This document shows, piece after piece, positions 1-11,461 of a stretch of 64,000 nucleotides of DNA. The position numbers and the translations under genes were made by a program. The DNA is taken from contig NC_026742.1 of NCBI RefSeq assembly GCF_000210295.1, positions 1-64,000 on the forward strand. The letters are read 5' to 3'. The notes under the pieces were generated by a model, which worked only from the letters and a program-made list of their open reading frames with translations, did no database searches and was not told the DNA's origin. The first letter of the stretch is position 1; the number at the start of each line of letters is the position of its first letter. The stretch is from Trypanosoma brucei gambiense DAL972. Lineage: Eukaryota; Euglenozoa; Kinetoplastea; Trypanosomatida; Trypanosomatidae.

Positions 1-399
1 GAACGGAGCCGGCCGCAGGTGAAGTCCTCACTTAATGTAACAGTCATACAACCCACTTTCCCTTCTGCAACTTCCCCCCTTATTGCCGAGTGTGGAGCCA
101 GCAGGAAAAGCACCGGACGCAGGAATAGTCCAGACACCCTCAGAGACAGAGGAGGTATGCAGTCAACAAGCAACAGAAACAGAAAGAGGGGGAGAGAATA
201 ATAAACGAATAACAAAAATCAAAACAAAAGGATTGCTAATTGACATCTTTGGGAGAGTCTGGGGTGTGGGGGCTTCTCGCCCCATCTGCTGTATTCCGTT
301 CAACTGCGGAGCTACAACAAAAATTATAGAGGGTGTGTTAGGATGAATAAAAAAGGGAGACTCTGCCACAGTCGCCAGACCGATAGCATCTCAGGGCTC
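1..399. other. Left edge, no supported gene
   Basis: Short open frames exist on both strands, but none resembles a known family or looks protein-like. This may be flank of, or older debris around, the retroelement that begins near position 400. Confidence 0.4.
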
Positions 400-2740
400 T
401 ACGGTGATGGCTGATGGCCGCGCCAGTGGGGGGAAACTCCCACGAAGGCACGAAGAAAATTCCAAAAAAAAAATTCTGGCACGGCGCCGGGCGATGATGC
501 GGTCCGCTGCGAGGAGTTGAAGCAGCTAGAAAGAGTAGCCAAGAAGTGTGTGCTGCGAATGTTCAACTGCAGTCTGCGCACGCGGAGGGTACCAGCCAAG
601 TGGAGGTACGGTATCATAGTCCCGCTTCTGAAGCCGAACAGGCCAGCTAGCAACGTGGCGTCCTTTCGGCCAGTCACTCTCATAAGCACGCTGTGCAAGG
701 TGATGGAGCGCATCGTGGCACGTCGTGTCAGGGACTTAATTGAAGACAAACTGCAGCCACAGCAAGCAAGCTTCAGGCTGGCGCAGTCGACGCTGGACGC
801 GCTCATGCAGGTGGATAAGCGGCGTGCGGCGGAGGAGGGACGGTGAGAAGGCTGCAGCTGTGTTCATTGACTACGCGCGTGCTTTTGATTCGGTTGATCA
901 GGGCTGCACGGTCGGGGTGCTAGAGTTATTTGGAGTTGAGAAGCATATGGTGACGTGGATCGCGGGCTTCCTGCAGTGTCGCACGGCGCAGTTGAGGGTG
1001 AAAAATACTCTTTCGGAGAGTACACAACTCACCTGCGGCGTCCATCAGGGCTCGGTGTAAGGTCCACTGCTGTTCATTGTAACGGTGGATTCGCTGAGCA
1101 AGAGGCTGAATTGCTTTCCTGGGTTGAAGCACGGGTTCTTCGCGAAAGACCTCACAATAGTATGCACGAGCTCCGACCTGAATGCAATCCAGCGAACCGT
1201 CAAACAAGGGCTGGATTGCGTCACGAATTGGTCGTCGCAGCACTACATGGAGGTGTCAGCGGAGAAGACTGAGTACACGCTGTTCAGTGCGCGGGACAAG
1301 AACCTACTGGACCTGAGGATTGGTGAGACTGTGTTGAAGGAAGTGTACACACCGAAGCTGCTCGGTCTTACCGTGCAGCCGCACAAGGGTTTGAGCAAGC
1401 ATGCAAGGAGCGTGAAGGCAGCGGTAGGCACGCGGCTCTTGCCGCTCAGGGCTGTGGCGTCGTCGGAATGGGGCCCAGAAAGGAAGAAACTGCGAACCTT
1501 CTAGCTGGCGCTGGTCCAGGATAAGATCTTTTACGGCATTGCTTCTTGGTGGTTCGATGCCTCGCTGTCGGATCATGAGAGGCTGGAGAGAGTGCATGGA
1601 CAGGTGGCGCACATAGTGTAGTGTATTCCCAACGCAGCCAATCGGGAGGATGCCATGCGAGAAGCTCGGCTGAAGTCTATAAACGATGTGGCGTACCGGA
1701 GAGCCTTGGAATACTATCGACGCATGAAAGCCAATGGCCCAACGCAATTAAAAATTACGGACAGCATATTTTCCCGCCTGAGCATTCAGTAAATGTCAAG
1801 CTTGCGATGGTGCAGCTTCTGTACAGTACCATCGATAGCCCTGGCAAACCACACGATGCGACGGTGTTGCGGCTGACCGGGCGCGTTCACTTCAACACCA
1901 CCGAGCCAGGTGACATTAAAGTGGACGCGCCGGAGAAGGACAAGAAGGTGAATACCATGCGGTGGGTACAGCGGTCCAAGGACTATGACAACCAGGTGTG
2001 GACAGAAGGGTCCGTGGTGCTGGACGTCTCGTCAGGCGCAGGTGCCCTTGTGTACACGAAGGAGGGGAAGAGGGAGAAGGTTGTGTTTGGAGCTGGGCCG
2101 TCGGCCTGCAGCTATCGCGCGGAATGTGTGGCGATGGAGGCGGGGTTGAAGAGGCTAGCTGATTTCATGGAGCTAAAAAAGACGCACAGAACGAGAGTTG
2201 TGGCCTTCACGGACTCACTGTCGCTGTTGATGGCGCTGATTATTGGTCCTGTTGTGGTGGAGAACGCGATTCTGAGACGTATTTGGGACCTCATCTTGCG
2301 TATTGTGCGGTTTCGTGTATCCATCCACTTCCAGTTCGTGTTTTCGAATTGCGTGGTGCTACGCAATGACGCAGCCAACAAGGTGGCCGAGAAGGGAAAA
2401 GCAAAGCCACAGTCGTATCCGGCATGGATCACTGACATAGTCACGAGTATAGAAATACAGATCCGTCTCGAAAGGAGCAAGGAATTTGAAGCTGGCAAAG
2501 CATGACAAACACACCGCAGCGCTCTACTCCACTATATTAAACATACGCAGAAAAAATCCAAAATGGAAAAGATGGAGGAATCATTACTCGTGCAATATGA
2601 AAAAGGCACCTCGAAGCATTTCGGATGGCTACATCGGATACTCACAAAAACAACGGAGCAGTCTGAGTTTAGATGGATTTGCGGTGATTTTGATGAATTG
2701 GACACCTATTAAAAGATGGAAGGGATAAGTACACAAAACG
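400..2740 (+). mobile_element. Degenerate ingi-type non-LTR retrotransposon, internally deleted
   Basis: Several plus-strand frames read as pieces of the trypanosome ingi polyprotein. In order they are: a short 5' leader (about 400-490); reverse-transcriptase N-terminal part (about 500-840, with VPAKWR and FRPVTL); the RT palm (about 845-1500, with FIDYARAFDSVD); a connection region (1500-1950); an RNase H domain (about 1960-2500, with VVAFTDSLSLL); and the C-terminal region (about 2590-2720, with HFGWLHRILT). The AP-endonuclease region expected between the leader and the RT is absent, so the element is internally deleted. The catalytic FADD box reads FAKD (about 1137-1150), the conserved proline of the PQG box is histidine, and stops and frameshifts are present. 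It cannot encode active enzymes. A-rich sequence follows near 2775. This family is typical of the T. brucei group and common in subtelomeres. The exact 5' and 3' ends are uncertain. Confidence 0.88.
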
Positions 2741-4895
2741 ATAATACAGAAACTTAGTCATCACAGGTTGGGGTAAAAAAAATGAGCCTATAATATATCC
2801 AGTGTCTAACGTGGTGTGTGCATGTCGTCAAGTTGGAGAAGTGCACCTGATGACGATACACGCTTTGTAAAAGGAAAAGGGCGCTGGTAATGAAAAACAT
2901 TTAAAAATTGGCGGTGCAGGCATAAAAAGATAAATACAACTGCCATGTTTGTGAAACGGAGTTTTAGAGAAGAGTCTTACTAGTGGAGTACATGGTCACA
3001 CACACACAAGGAAATGATATCGCAGGTTGAGAATCGATAGAAAGGTGGAAGAGAAGAAGAAGTAGATGAGGAAAGAGGAGAGCTAAAGTGTTGATGGTGC
3101 CATATGAAATATGTGTCGTTTGGATGATTAAAAAGGCATATGCTAACAAAACATCAGGAAAAGCAACAAACAGAAGACAAAAAATGAGAATCAACCGGCA
3201 GAGCATAGCATGGAGGATACGGATGATAAGAAGAACAAACTGGAGTGTCTAAGGGTTAAAAGGGTGCTGAAGAGTTAAGCTTGGCTGACAAGACACAAAT
3301 GCATTCGAAATCAGGCAATACTACAGGAGACTTCAAAGAGAAAGAAAAGCCACTTAAAGAAAAATGCTCCATGTGTGGAAAGGGGTACCATTACAGCTGG
3401 CTGTTTTGCTATATGCGTGAAAAGAAACCAGGACACGATGAATCGCTGAGGCCAATGATGCGAGAACAGCATTCAAGAGTTAAGAAGAGAGGGGGAAGGA
3501 GATATCAGTGAGGAAAAAAAGGCAGTGCAAGAGGCAGGGGTAACAATTGATGGGGAAATCTCAAGGGAAAGACCAAAAATAGGAAAGGACACGAAAGAAG
3601 AAACAGATTTTGTGGGCGCAAGGTGAGATACTGCATACAAGTCACAATACTTACTGTTATGGCACACACAAACACACTATAATGCTGCCGCAATTTTCAA
3701 AGAAAGATGAATCGGTATTAATAAATCTTATACTGCAGAGAGCACACCAATGCCCGTACTTCCCAATGAGGTGCACACAGAGGCATTACCTCACAATTCA
3801 TCTTCAAGCAAGGCGCGTCAAGCCGAAGAAGGAAGCCGCGCACAACTTGCTGAAGGTCACATGTGAGGATTCATCCCTCCATCTGCTATTATACCCGAAA
3901 TTACTTCCACTAAGGAAAAAATACGGTATAGAAATAGTGAGGAAAGAGGAAATATAAAACAGTAAACAGCTTGCACGATTCCTAATGGATCTCTCTAACG
4001 TAAAGGGTCCCGATGAACCCACTCTATACTCTCACGAAGAGAAACCAACTCGAGCAGTGAAAACGAGAAGATCGCCAGAAAAGTTGGATATCCCATCCCC
4101 CCTGCGCAGCCTTTGGTAATACAGACAGTCTCTCATATGGAGGGGAGAAAACGCCCTAGCAAAATGTTTCCCCCGTACAGGCAAAGATGGGCACAGTTTA
4201 AACGGAGAAGGCTAGAACTGACCCGAGGCTACAACCAATATCTTTCAAAGATGTGCAGAGAATAGGAAGTAGCAGATAAAATGGGGAAGCATATGCACAT
4301 TAAATGCACAACGAAAAATGCACATATTCCATTTCTATTTCTCTCCCCCCGTCTCACTGAGCTATCTTTTAAAAAATATTCCTCGTGCTATTCCTCTCGC
4401 ACTCACTTGCTCTTTTACATTGCACCCTCGGAGTTGGCTTAAGTGCCCCTATTTTGTTTAGCGTCGTTGTGTGCCACCGCTCATATCATAAAATTAGTAT
4501 GTACACTTACATGGCACACCCAATATTACATACTGCTATTACTATCGTAACCTTAAATTACTCGTAATATCTATTATTAAAACAAAATAAGCCAAAATAG
4601 AAAAAGTTATAATAGAACCCATTTTTCATTCGTAAACCGTTACCTTACTACATTATACTCCCCGGCCACAACACTGGAGAAGATTTGCATGTATTTACAT
4701 TTTCAAAGGTAAACATAAAATTAATTGAATAAACCATAATAGCAAAAATCCTAAATAGCACTCATTTTTGACACTCCACCAACATAACACTTTACATTCA
4801 AACATCAAATTTGTGCAACAACAAAAACGATCTCTCAAAGTCTTCACATGTTTAAAAAAAACGTTGAAATACAAACGCACATTTAAGAATTGTAT
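2741..4895. other. Degenerate gene-free stretch with a possible coding relic
   Basis: There is no intact gene. Between about 3280 and 3960 the plus strand has protein-like open segments in shifting frames: one has a CxxC (KCSMCGKGYHYSW) near 3360-3400, the next is Glu/Lys-rich (about 3490-3620), and another follows at about 3750-3950. They look like one decayed gene, but I do not recognise the family. The rest, 3960-4895, becomes AT-rich with nothing supported. Confidence 0.3.
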
Positions 4896-5049
4896 AAAAT
4901 ATTTCCAAGATGAATGTAAATTTATCTAAGATATTTCAGCAAAGATGCGGAATTTCGTACAATAAGACATTTCCAGAAAAAAGCAAATTCCACTACATTA
5001 AGATAATTCCAGGAAAAAAATCAATGTTTGCAACAATAAGGTATTCCAA
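4896..5049. repeat. Degenerate ~36-bp tandem repeat 3' of the VSG pseudogene
   Basis: Five imperfect units start at about 4896, 4928, 4964, 5000 and 5038, spaced 32, 36, 36 and 38 bp. Each begins with a version of aagatatttcca followed by an A-rich stretch. The block ends just short of the VSG stop codon at 5057, so on the coding strand it lies in the immediate 3' flank. It is AT-rich and differs from the 70-bp repeats known upstream of VSG genes. Confidence 0.5.
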
Positions 5050-5056
5050 TAAATTT

Positions 5057-6587
5057 TTATGCTAGAAGCAAAAATGCCATGAACAGAGGAATATTCATCA
5101 AAGCAGAAATGCCAACTGCACCGTCACAAACTCCATCCTCCCATGTGCAGTCGCCTTTACAATCTTCCTGCTGTATTGCATTGCAATTTCCTCCTTGTCT
5201 TTCCATCATCCACTGGAGTGCTTTAGGCCATTTCCGCATTTGAGTTCCGTTTGGTTTCTCTGTGTCTTTTCTTTCATCTAATTTGCACTCCTCTTGCCCC
5301 TCACCTCCGCAGTCCGGGCCGTTGATTTCACTCTCGTCCGTTTGTGTCTGTTTTGACTCCTCTACTGGTCTTTGATCTTCCAGATAGATTAGAGCCCTCT
5401 GTGCGTTTTTGTTTCTAGCCGCATCAAGGAGCGTCTCAGTTTTGAATCCTGCGCCCGTGTGGTACGTCACGTTCTTTGTCTTCAGAATTTTTACGAAGTC
5501 TCTGGTGAAGTTTTTCTTGTCCCCACCGTAAAGGCTCTTAAGTTGGCTTTCGATGCTGCTTCCGGCCGAGGATTTACCTCTTGTTTCGTGAAAGAAGCTT
5601 TTGAACGCCATTTGGACTGCAGTTGTGTTTGCTAACATAGCGGGCGTCATACTGGATATGGTTATTATCTGAGGGTCGGGTTCTTTTATGTAGTTGCATA
5701 TTTTGTTAATCAGCAAGTCATTGTCCTTTTCTGATTTCTCCGATTCGTTATGTAGCACAGCGCAATCTGTGCTCGCATCGTCGCCCACAAAGATATTAAT
5801 CGGTATTACATCGCTGCCACTGTCACTTTCTGTCGTTGATGCTACGAATTTAACATAATGGTCGCCTCCGAACACCTCCGGGCACCCCTCAGTGCCTATT
5901 TTTTTTTCTTTCCGATTCTGTTGATTCTTTTATTTCGACAGAATGAGTTAATCCACGGGGGTTTAGTTTGCTGCTATTTAGCAGTTTTATGTGCGTCGCT
6001 GCCTTCAAGTTAACGGAAATTCCTTCTGGTTGGCTGTTATCATTGGTTCGGTGTGCACAACTTCCGTCGCCAGCTAATGTCGGTGTTAACACTTGTTTGC
6101 ATATAGATACGGAGTTTTTGTCTACAGTGTCTATTCCCACCACTGTCCTTCCGTAGAAGCTCACCGCCAGCAACGTGCGCGTTAGCGCCGCTCTCCTGTG
6201 CAGCAACTTTGCGGTTGCCACCGCTGCCTTGTACTTCCCATTGTGGACCCGCCTTGCTGTCGCCGCTGCGGTGGACATGTACGCGGCAAGGGCATACGTC
6301 GCGGCCCGCTTCTCTGTTTGGTTTGTAACTGCGGCAAGAAGATTCCATGCCTCTGCATAAATTTGCATGTCGGATATTTCGCGCTCTTGCCTTTCTGCCG
6401 CCGCTACGATGCGATTCGCCAGATGGGCTGTGTACTTAGCTTCTGTACAGAGGTTTGTTACTTTGTCAGAAGATGGCTCCGTCACTGCTTGCGCCTGGCA
6501 ACACCTCGACAATAACATGAGTAGCACGGGCACACCTGCTGCAACAGCTGTGTGCGATATTACTTTGGTAGCGGTTTGATTTTGCAT
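5057..6587 (-). pseudogene. Variant surface glycoprotein (VSG) pseudogene, one frameshift
   Basis: VSGs are GPI-anchored coat proteins. The first frame (6587 down to 5889, 232 codons) opens with a hydrophobic signal peptide and continues as an Ala/Thr-rich helical N-terminal domain with heptad-like spacing and scattered cysteines, typical of VSG N-domains. The second frame (from about 5910 down to 5057) carries the rest of the N-domain, a Lys/Glu-rich linker, a short cysteine-containing C-terminal domain (CKGDCTW) and a hydrophobic tail that fits a GPI-addition signal. Total length, about 510 codons, is normal for the family. The two frames meet at an A-run (plus-strand T-run at about 5903-5912), and the downstream frame stays open through that run, so one indel explains the break. 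Most VSG genes in T. brucei subtelomeric arrays are known to be pseudogenes. A sequencing error in the homopolymer is the main alternative. Confidence 0.9.
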
Positions 6588-7411
6588 TGGCTTCTTTCCC
6601 TTTTTCGAATATGCTCCGTTACTTTTGGGTCTTTAACTTCTTTGTTGGCAGTGCTTGTATCTTTGTCATTTGTGGCAATACGTGGAATTTCAGTGTTCCG
6701 CAGGAGACAGCAGTTGTCCCAATAACAATTTTAAAAGCCAGGACAAAAATGTTTTTAAGAGCAACCCCTTTAAGGACTACAGTGACTATGAAACCGTGAT
6801 CATGTTTGCGATCTTCCGTATGCAGAAAAAAAAACTGCTGCGCCATTGTCATGTCTTCACGTTATTTGTGTCGTGGGTTTTAGCGGAGCTATCACTAATG
6901 GAATGCACCCGGCCATTACTGCTCTCTTGCTGAATGCGTGTGGCGTACCCGCGTGCTTCTTTCTCCAAGCTCCCTTCCACTTCTCACGTTGTGGATCTCA
7001 CCAAACCATATAGTGGCGCCTTTCCTCATCCCATTGCTCCTCGTAAACTTTCTTCCGACGGAAGTTGCGCAATACTTGATCTTTTCTGGAAATACATAAT
7101 TATGAGTTTGGGCAGCAACTCCTTCCCGAGTATAATCATACCTGATACTTCCTTAAGGCCCTATATTATTTCTGAGCATGGCACAACGCCTCTGCAGCCC
7201 TTCACTAGTTCATGCATCCCTCTTCCTCCCTTGGAAGGCCTTGTTATTTTAATGTGCCGATATCCTAACCCTAACAGTAACAGACGGATAAGAAAGCATA
7301 AAATATGAAATTTCTGCCGCAATATACATGTGAGATGACGGAAAATAAACGGATTGTTTATAATTAAAGTTGAAATTGAGTGGTAAACTCATAAAAAGAG
7401 TTTAAAAGAAA
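6588..7411. other. 5' flank of the VSG pseudogene, no supported gene
   Basis: Short frames on both strands do not look like known proteins. On the VSG coding strand this is upstream sequence. A short TAA/GAT-rich run near 7420-7440 could be a trace of a 70-bp-type repeat, but no clear unit is visible. At 7264-7275 there are two tandem copies of the telomeric hexamer CCTAAC. Confidence 0.35.
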
Positions 7412-7873
7412 TTACCATAGCAATAATAATGATAAGAATAGTGGCAGTTTGGACAACCAAAGGGTGTGTCTTTGAATGTACGTCGCAGATGGCACGCCAC
7501 AATGTCCCAGTATATCGAATTGCTCTTGGAGATGTTCGAAATACTCGTTTTCACTTACTCTGTCGTTGGTCTCGAGGAGAGCGGTTGCTTCAACAAAAAG
7601 TAGGTCAAGCGTTGTGTAAAACTCACGCGCCCTCTGAGTGAGCTTCCCTGTCTGGAGCGTCACCACTCGTTTGGATGTTCTGTTGCCGCTGCTTTTTTCT
7701 CTGGCATTGGCCAACGTGTGACCGAAGCGTTCGAGGAGCTCCGCGACGGTGCACGGGACGGACAACGAATTGTTGCTCTCTTTGGATCCGCCGTCTTGGG
7801 CAGCGAGAACCTGCCCGCTGCCAAGCGAAAGCGCAAGAACAAGTTCCCAGAGAAACCCAAGTCTGCTTAAATC
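7412..7873 (-). pseudogene. Relic of a secreted or surface protein, no start codon
   Basis: One open frame runs from just after a stop at 7874-7876 down to 7412. It encodes a hydrophobic stretch ending in LALSLGSGQVLAAQ, which looks like a signal peptide with a cleavage site. About 90 residues of soluble sequence follow with cysteine, helical pattern and N-glycosylation-like sites (NNS, GNRT). The C-terminal end is hydrophobic (PLFLSLLLLW) and may be out of frame. There is no in-frame ATG ahead of the signal peptide, so the gene is 5'-truncated or mutated. The layout resembles trypanosome invariant or expression-site-associated surface proteins, but I cannot assign a family. Confidence 0.4.
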
Positions 7874-7876
7874 TTA

Positions 7877-8399
7877 TAGGATGCTTAAATACTGAAAAAA
7901 AGGATTCTAAAGAACTGGGGGAAAGACGAAAAGACGATTGATAACCGTACTTACTCTTATCACGGGTATGAAAGATCTCACTGCTCCTTTCCATCAAGGA
8001 CATTGTCAGCTGAAACGAGCAGATAAAACTTAATTCACCCAAACTAGCGAATTACTACTGTAGTGCGGACCGGTAAACCACCAAAAATCAACAAATCCGA
8101 GTAAACGTTACAAAGTTCCCCCAATGTTTCAACAGTAGTCGCAGACCAACACGCAGTGACAATGGCCAACACACACACCCTCAATTTTTTGACAACATTG
8201 TCCATAATGTAATTCACCAAAGGAGGGCATGGTTGGTTTCGTCAAAACTACAAAAGTTCGTAACCCTAACAAACTGGACAATCACACACAACGAGGCACA
8301 GTAAACTACCGAACCCCCTAGGTACCACAAGGAGAAAAGCGAATCGCGACCACCACCAACGAACATTGCAGTCCGATCACACTAATCGGTCATAAACAG
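7877..8399. other. No supported gene
   Basis: AC-rich plus strand with no convincing frame. A single telomere-like CCCTAAC occurs near 8267. It may be the decayed start of the VSG-like relic to the right. Confidence 0.3.
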
Positions 8400-9700
8400 G
8401 CAATTAACCTCTGTGAATGACACTCTTATATCGCGCAGCTGCTCAGACATTCTAACTCACGCAGACCCCGAAAACATCCCAAACTACAGCAACAGCATAT
8501 CTCAACGGAGATTAACTTCCCGCAACTATTCGAATGAACGTCTTCAAGCGTCCAGTACACCCTCACTAAAATGTACTCCAAATTCATCACCGAACAACAA
8601 AGCAACCGGGGTGTACACAAACATCCAAATAGTAAATTACAATTTAAAAGAAACCGTGCACCACAGTTCAACATACAAATCTCAGAGAGGGAAAAAGTTG
8701 CAAAGGCGGCTGCTTCAAGACAAAAAAACCAGAAGCCAAAAACAAAAACAAAACCTATTAAAGCTGGTGGCGGTGACATGACTAGCAAAAACAACAACAA
8801 AGAAACACAAAGATAACACCATTCAGCAAGGGAAGCAGCAGCTGTACCGCAGACCAAAATAAAGTCAGGAAAAAGAGTAGTGACTCCTAGAAATTCCAAC
8901 AAAAAAAAAAAGAAAGAAGCCTTTACCCAGAAAGGGCAAGCAAATAGTAATCACAGGTATATCCTAGCGTAGGAGTACATTCCACCACAGCGAGAAGGTC
9001 ACAGAAACACTCAACTTACCTGAAAGTTTTAAAAAAATTATCAGCGGGATCCAGACAACATATAAGTAAAAAGTAAACCAACTGAGAGCAAATACTATAC
9101 CAACCGGCACCGGCAAAGGTAACCCATAAACCCAAACACTAAACAAAGGCATCCCAACACGAATAAAAGCAGATAAAGGGCACCAAAATAAACAAAAAGC
9201 CAGGAAGGGCAGCAGTTACAACAACCAACAAAAAAAGCTCATGCACCAAAACCTTAGCAATAACAAGGGATAGCGAAGCGCATCCAGGCGGAAATGCCAC
9301 AGCAGCTACGACTTCGGCGAAGAAACACAACAACGTAGGCAACAAGACCTACTACCCGAAGGGTGCGGAGTAATCCCTACACTGGAAACATGAAAAAAAG
9401 CTAAAAAAACAGTCCCGTACGTCTTGCTGCTGCCACGCCCGCCACCCTGCCAACACAGAGCAAAACACCGATGCGAACGCAAAAACAGCAAATGCGCAGA
9501 GACAAAGGGACCCAAAGAGACCTGACTCACAATAAGGTTGTGGGCGCGACTTGCACAACCCACGATTCCAACAATACGTCACAGCACCAATCGAAGTAAT
9601 GAAAAAAACGCACAAGATGCCACACCAAACAGATTTCGTGCGACATAGCATGTTCCCTAACCTAAACACCGATGGCCCAGCCATAGCAGAAGAAAGAGAA
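8400..9700 (+). pseudogene. AC-rich, VSG-like relic on the plus strand
   Basis: The plus strand is rich in AAC/ACA/GCA codons, the base usage of VSG genes, and gives several short protein-like segments with no starting methionine. The best runs from about 9190 to 9366 and reads as an Ala/Thr/Lys/Asn-rich peptide with one cysteine (for example SSCTKTLAITRDSEAHPGGN). Another, near 9465-9520, contains NTEQNTDANAKTANAQ. Frames change and stops are frequent. Composition and style suggest a strongly decayed VSG in the opposite orientation to the one at 5-6.6 kb. The limits are approximate and the assignment is inference. Confidence 0.35.
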
Positions 9701-10260
9701 TAAACATAATTATCTACTGCGGATTTGAGACGTTGAAGCACACATATCTTCGGCTCAACCACTTCAATACAAAATAAGCAATGCACACACACAACCCAAA
9801 ATTACAGAGAACAGCTGATGTTTAACCCGCTTTGCGTATCAACTGAAATCAAAATCTTGGATTTTTCTAATCCCATCCAACGGATTTAGGGGAATATCTC
9901 TAACCAGACATGCTGGTCATAATCCTTCTCAGCAGTATCCGCAAAAACGCCTGGTGGCAGAAGTAAAAAACTAACAAAAAATGGCGAACCCACCTAGGTT
10001 TTAAAAAGTCATCGAAGGTATCAAGAGCAACAAAGATAATCACAACAAAAGAATTAACTTTAAACAGACAGGTAAGAAAGCAAAAGAACAACTTCATGGT
10101 AATAATAGCACTATCACGAACAAAGGGTCTCTTTTAGAAATGCTGCACCGCATAACCCACGTGTACGAAAACACGACACTCACTTTCAAAAAAGCTACAA
10201 ATACTAAGCAATAAAAGAAGCGGAAGTAATCAACATAAAATTGTTGAAAGTAAAAACCAA
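9701..10260. other. No supported gene
   Basis: AT-rich, low-information sequence. Minus-strand frames are Phe/Leu-rich by composition only. Confidence 0.35.
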
Positions 10261-10960
10261 AAAAAATATTGTTATTCATGTCAGGCCCTTCGTTCCCTCA
10301 GTTTATCAACAACACAGTGGGGATTTTTTCCAATCCACAGCACAATATCCTTCAACTCGAGAGTGGTATCAATACCACGAATTCTTCACTCAAAAACGCT
10401 TTGCACCCATCAAGATCCAATTCCTCCAACCCCTTCGAAGTTTATAGACTCCTCAAACCTCCTAATATCTCACAGTTGCGCGGGTTCAGCTTTTTAAACT
10501 TAGTCAAATTCTTGGTTACATCAACATTTGAAATTCCTTCGCAACCTGATAGATCCAGTTCCTCAAGGGCCACCGAACCACGCAACGCCACCAAACTGTT
10601 CAAATTCACCCCGCATCCAGACAAATGCAGCCTTCTCCAGCCACCCTCTCGCGACTCCTCAAACCGTTTATAAATCGACGACCGCCCGTCTATTCAATCA
10701 CCCCCAAGTTCTCTTGCTATCTGATCCATGTTAATATCCTCAGGTTCCCTCTAACTTTTCCCAACACCTTAATTACATTGTTGATTTAACGTAAAAGTTA
10801 AGGGTAAGCCGGCTTGTAATCTGTCACAGACTCCCAACACAAGGGACATCTCCGAAGTTTCGCGGCACATGCGTGGTAGAACATATTTCTGCAAGGTAAA
10901 AGTTCCAGTGTTTCTTCACCTCAGTGGCCGAAACATACCGCGCATATGCCACATTCGTCG
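10261..10960 (-). pseudogene. ESAG8-like RING-finger / leucine-rich-repeat pseudogene
   Basis: Reading the minus strand from 10956, one frame gives ECGICAVCFGH, a stop (TGA), then LPCRNMFYHAC and RRCPLC. This is the cysteine/histidine layout of a RING finger, ending at a stop at 10798-10800. Further along, a frame from 10693 to 10442 gives leucine-rich repeats (LHLSGCGVNLNSL, LEELDLSGCEGIS). A shifted frame at about 10440-10330 gives another (GLEELDLDGCKAF). RING followed by LRRs is the layout of T. brucei ESAG8 and its relatives, encoded at VSG expression sites and elsewhere in subtelomeres. There are at least two frame breaks and an internal stop, and most of the LRR region is missing. The gene is dead. 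The family call is firm for RING plus LRR and probable for ESAG8. Confidence 0.72.
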
Positions 10961-11432
10961 TGTAAAAAAAAAAGATATCAATACAAGAGAAACCCGCCAT
11001 GAGTGTATCCTATCAAAGGAAGTGGTTCCACTTAGCCTCCTGTTACGACCATTGGGTTCTGATACCGTGATGTGGTGGATGGCATGGCAACGGAAAACCT
11101 TGTCTGCATAGCTTCGTTGTTACACCGTCTTTATGTGCTTAAGCTTCTCACAAATCGCCACCAGTGCAAAGCTTCCTTTACTTCGCCCTTGGAATGTAAT
11201 AATAAATGTTTTGTGTTTAGTTGGCACCCGCTCGCTTACACTCAAACTTTCCCATGCATCAGCCACGGTTGAAGTTGTGTATGTACAACGGGTTTGCGAA
11301 ATTTACCGCCTCGGATACGATTTAACGACTGTAGAGGAATAAATAAATTATGACACTCGAAAACGGGTCAAACTTTCCTGTTGACTGTTCATAAGGTTTA
11401 AGTTCTAAATTTTTTTTTCGAAACAAAAAAAG

Positions 11433-11461
11433 CAGCAGGAGCCCGTGAAATGCTCCTGCTG
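11433..11461. other. Perfect 9-bp inverted repeat (hairpin)
   Basis: The arms cagcaggag (11433-11441) and ctcctgctg (11453-11461) flank an 11-nt loop. The hairpin follows an A/T-rich run. It could be a transcript hairpin or chance; no flanking gene uses it. Confidence 0.4.

Noticed and set aside
8426..8902. Minus-strand hydrophobic 158-codon frame as a membrane protein
   Set aside because: Its Phe/Leu/Cys content is the complement of AC-rich plus-strand DNA; no motif or start context supports it.
9352..9792. Minus-strand 146-codon frame with hydrophobic segments
   Set aside because: It overlaps plus-strand VSG-like debris and is explained by composition.
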